From NCBI GenBank assembly GCA_016292775.1, contig JAEDFN010000062.1, forward strand, positions 1 through 7,136: a stretch of 7,136 bases of DNA, in the 5' to 3' direction. The notes beneath the pieces are model-generated. The model saw only the letters and a program-made list of their open reading frames with translations. It had not been told where the DNA came from and ran no database searches. Below are positions 6,084-7,136 of this stretch, one piece after another (the first letter of the stretch is position 1; each line of letters opens with the position of its first letter). The DNA is from Paludibacteraceae bacterium (GTDB lineage Bacteria; Bacteroidota; Bacteroidia; Bacteroidales; Paludibacteraceae). Position numbers and translations under genes: made by a program.

Positions 6084-6887
6084 ATGTTCAAAAACATCAT
6101 TAAATTCTTGAAAAGCAAGTTTGTATGGGGCAATATACTTGCCGCTGTAATTTTATCGATAATAGTATTAGTACTCTTATCTTGGTGGTTGAAGAGCTAC
6201 ACCCATCACAATGAGTCGGTAGAGGTGCCCGATTTAACCGGATATTATGTAGAGGAGGCGGAGCTGATTTTAAGTGAATTGGATTTAAAATACGAAGTTA
6301 TTGACTCTGTATACAAACGAGAATTGAAGCCGGGAGAAATAGCTGAGCAATCACCTGCTCCAAAAACATCCGTAAAGAAAAACCGCAAAATTTATATCAC
6401 TATAAACAGACGCAGCCGTATTTCCAGAACCATTCCAATAGAAAATTTGATAGAGATAAGTCCTCGCCAAGCACAATCCACACTGCGCAACTTAGGCTTT
6501 AATGCCGACTCTATACAATATATTCCGGCAGAACACAACTCCACCATAAACATTCTGTACAACAACAATCCTGTAACAGAGCACACAAAGATACCGGACG
6601 GAGCAAAACTAATCATCGTAGCCGGCGAAAGCAGCAACGAGTCGGTACCTGCTCCAAATTATATTGGAATGACATACAACAACGTACGCAATATGTTCTC
6701 TGATATTAACTCAATGAATCAGAGTGTAAATATCATTTACGACACTCCACCTTCAAGCGAAACGGACCGACAATATTATAAGGTTTACAAGCAAGTGCCG
6801 GAAGCCAATTCCATAATCACCGAAGGCACTATCGTTACCCTATATATGTCGAAATCCAAGAAAACAAACTCGGAAGAATTCTTTTAA
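6084..6887 (+). CDS. Membrane-anchored protein with three PASTA domains
   Basis: The protein is 267 residues. A basic N-terminus and a strong membrane helix (about 15-36, WGNILAAVILSIIVLVLLSWWL) are followed by an extracytoplasmic part made of three PASTA-like units. The first (about 46-108) is the clearest: VEVPDLTGYYVEEAELILSE, then PGEIAEQSPAPKTSVKKNRK and IYITIN. The second is about 115-181 and more divergent, with IENLIEISPRQAQSTLRNLGF and KIPDGAKLIIVAG. The third is about 187-256, with VPAPNYIGMTYNNVRNMF and KQVPEANSIITEGTIVTLYMS. In other bacteria PASTA domains bind muropeptides or beta-lactams and occur in Ser/Thr kinases and penicillin-binding proteins. Here there is no kinase or transpeptidase domain, so a cell-wall sensing or scaffolding role is inference. 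An A-rich tract with AAGGAAA precedes the ATG. It is followed after 51 bases by the pseudouridine synthase gene with no terminator between, a pairing common in Bacteroidales. Confidence 0.9.
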   Translation: MFKNIIKFLKSKFVWGNILAAVILSIIVLVLLSWWLKSYTHHNESVEVPDLTGYYVEEAELILSELDLKYEVIDSVYKRELKPGEIAEQSPAPKTSVKKNRKIYITINRRSRISRTIPIENLIEISPRQAQSTLRNLGFNADSIQYIPAEHNSTINILYNNNPVTEHTKIPDGAKLIIVAGESSNESVPAPNYIGMTYNNVRNMFSDINSMNQSVNIIYDTPPSSETDRQYYKVYKQVPEANSIITEGTIVTLYMSKSKKTNSEEFF

Positions 6888-6938
6888 TAGAGACACATAA
6901 TACACTTTTCAACAACAACAAAACGCAAAGCAGATATT

Positions 6939-7136
6939 ATGTTATTAAAAGACGAGCTTATAGATGACGAAATAATACATGAAACGGAGGACAATGCGGA
7001 TGACGATGGTGATGTAGAGAGCAACCTGTATGAGCATTTTCGTTTGAAAGTCGACAAAGGGCAGAGTTCCATGCGGGTAGACAAATACATGGCAAATATG
7101 CTGTCGGGCATTTCACGAAACAGAATACAGGAGGCT
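6939..7136 (+). CDS. rluD: RluA/RluD-family 23S rRNA pseudouridine synthase, N-terminal part
   Basis: Sixty-six codons from ATG at 6939 run to the window edge without a stop, so the catalytic domain is missing. Residues 1-28 are a very acidic extension (DELIDDEIIHETED, then NADDDGDVE). Residues about 30-66 (YEHFRLKVDKGQSSMRVDKY, then MANMLSGISRNRIQEA) are the start of an S4 RNA-binding domain with the R-VDK-(X)-S-ISRNRIQ pattern that opens RluA/RluD-type synthases. These enzymes isomerise specific uridines of 23S rRNA, in RluD the helix 69 sites. The assignment to RluD rather than another family member rests on this segment and on the upstream PASTA gene, so the symbol is tentative. Confidence 0.82.
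   Translation, partial: MLLKDELIDDEIIHETEDNADDDGDVESNLYEHFRLKVDKGQSSMRVDKYMANMLSGISRNRIQEA

Overview
The window looks like chromosomal DNA of a Bacteroidales-type bacterium (phylum Bacteroidota). Four lines of evidence agree. Intergenic DNA is AT-rich, and start codons lack clear Shine-Dalgarno sequences. At least four start regions carry the Bacteroidota -7 promoter box TAnnTTTG, here in the form TACCTTTGCA. A secreted protein ends in what looks like a type IX secretion (T9SS) sorting tail. The gene order PASTA protein then RluA/RluD-type pseudouridine synthase is, as I recall, common in this group. A T9SS tail would argue for a relative of Porphyromonas, Paludibacter or Barnesiella rather than Bacteroides in the strict sense, but this is inference.

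Layout, left to right. Positions 1-391 (minus) hold the start of a protein that runs off the window. It has a short N-terminal head followed by six perfect-length 51-bp (17-residue) tandem repeats rich in Pro, Ser, Thr and Arg. Its upstream leader (392-550) contains overlapping inverted repeats that could form alternative RNA structures, with a candidate promoter at 553-560. Positions 575-874 (plus) are an open but start-less frame with higher GC than its surroundings. Its first part resembles the N-terminus of Bacteroidales IS1380-family transposases, so I read it as a decayed element. A strong bidirectional terminator lies at 876-912. Positions 934-2466 (minus) encode a secreted multidomain surface protein with a signal peptide, a chitobiase C-terminal-like domain, an OB-like domain and the sorting tail.

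A divergent intergenic region (2467-2813) separates it from a likely two-gene operon on the plus strand: a type I L-asparaginase (ansA) and a membrane-anchored protein with three helix-hairpin-helix repeats. Converging on that operon is a lipoate-protein ligase (4924-5901, minus). Its start is placed at an internal ATG because a promoter box lies inside the longer open frame. Divergent from it is a membrane-anchored protein with three PASTA domains (6084-6887), followed 51 bases later by the start of an RluA/RluD-type pseudouridine synthase (from 6939, cut by the window edge).

The right two thirds is ordinary housekeeping content. The accessory and least explained part is the first 900 bases: the repeat protein, its structured leader and the transposase remnant. 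I see no RNA gene, CRISPR array, intact insertion sequence or defence system.
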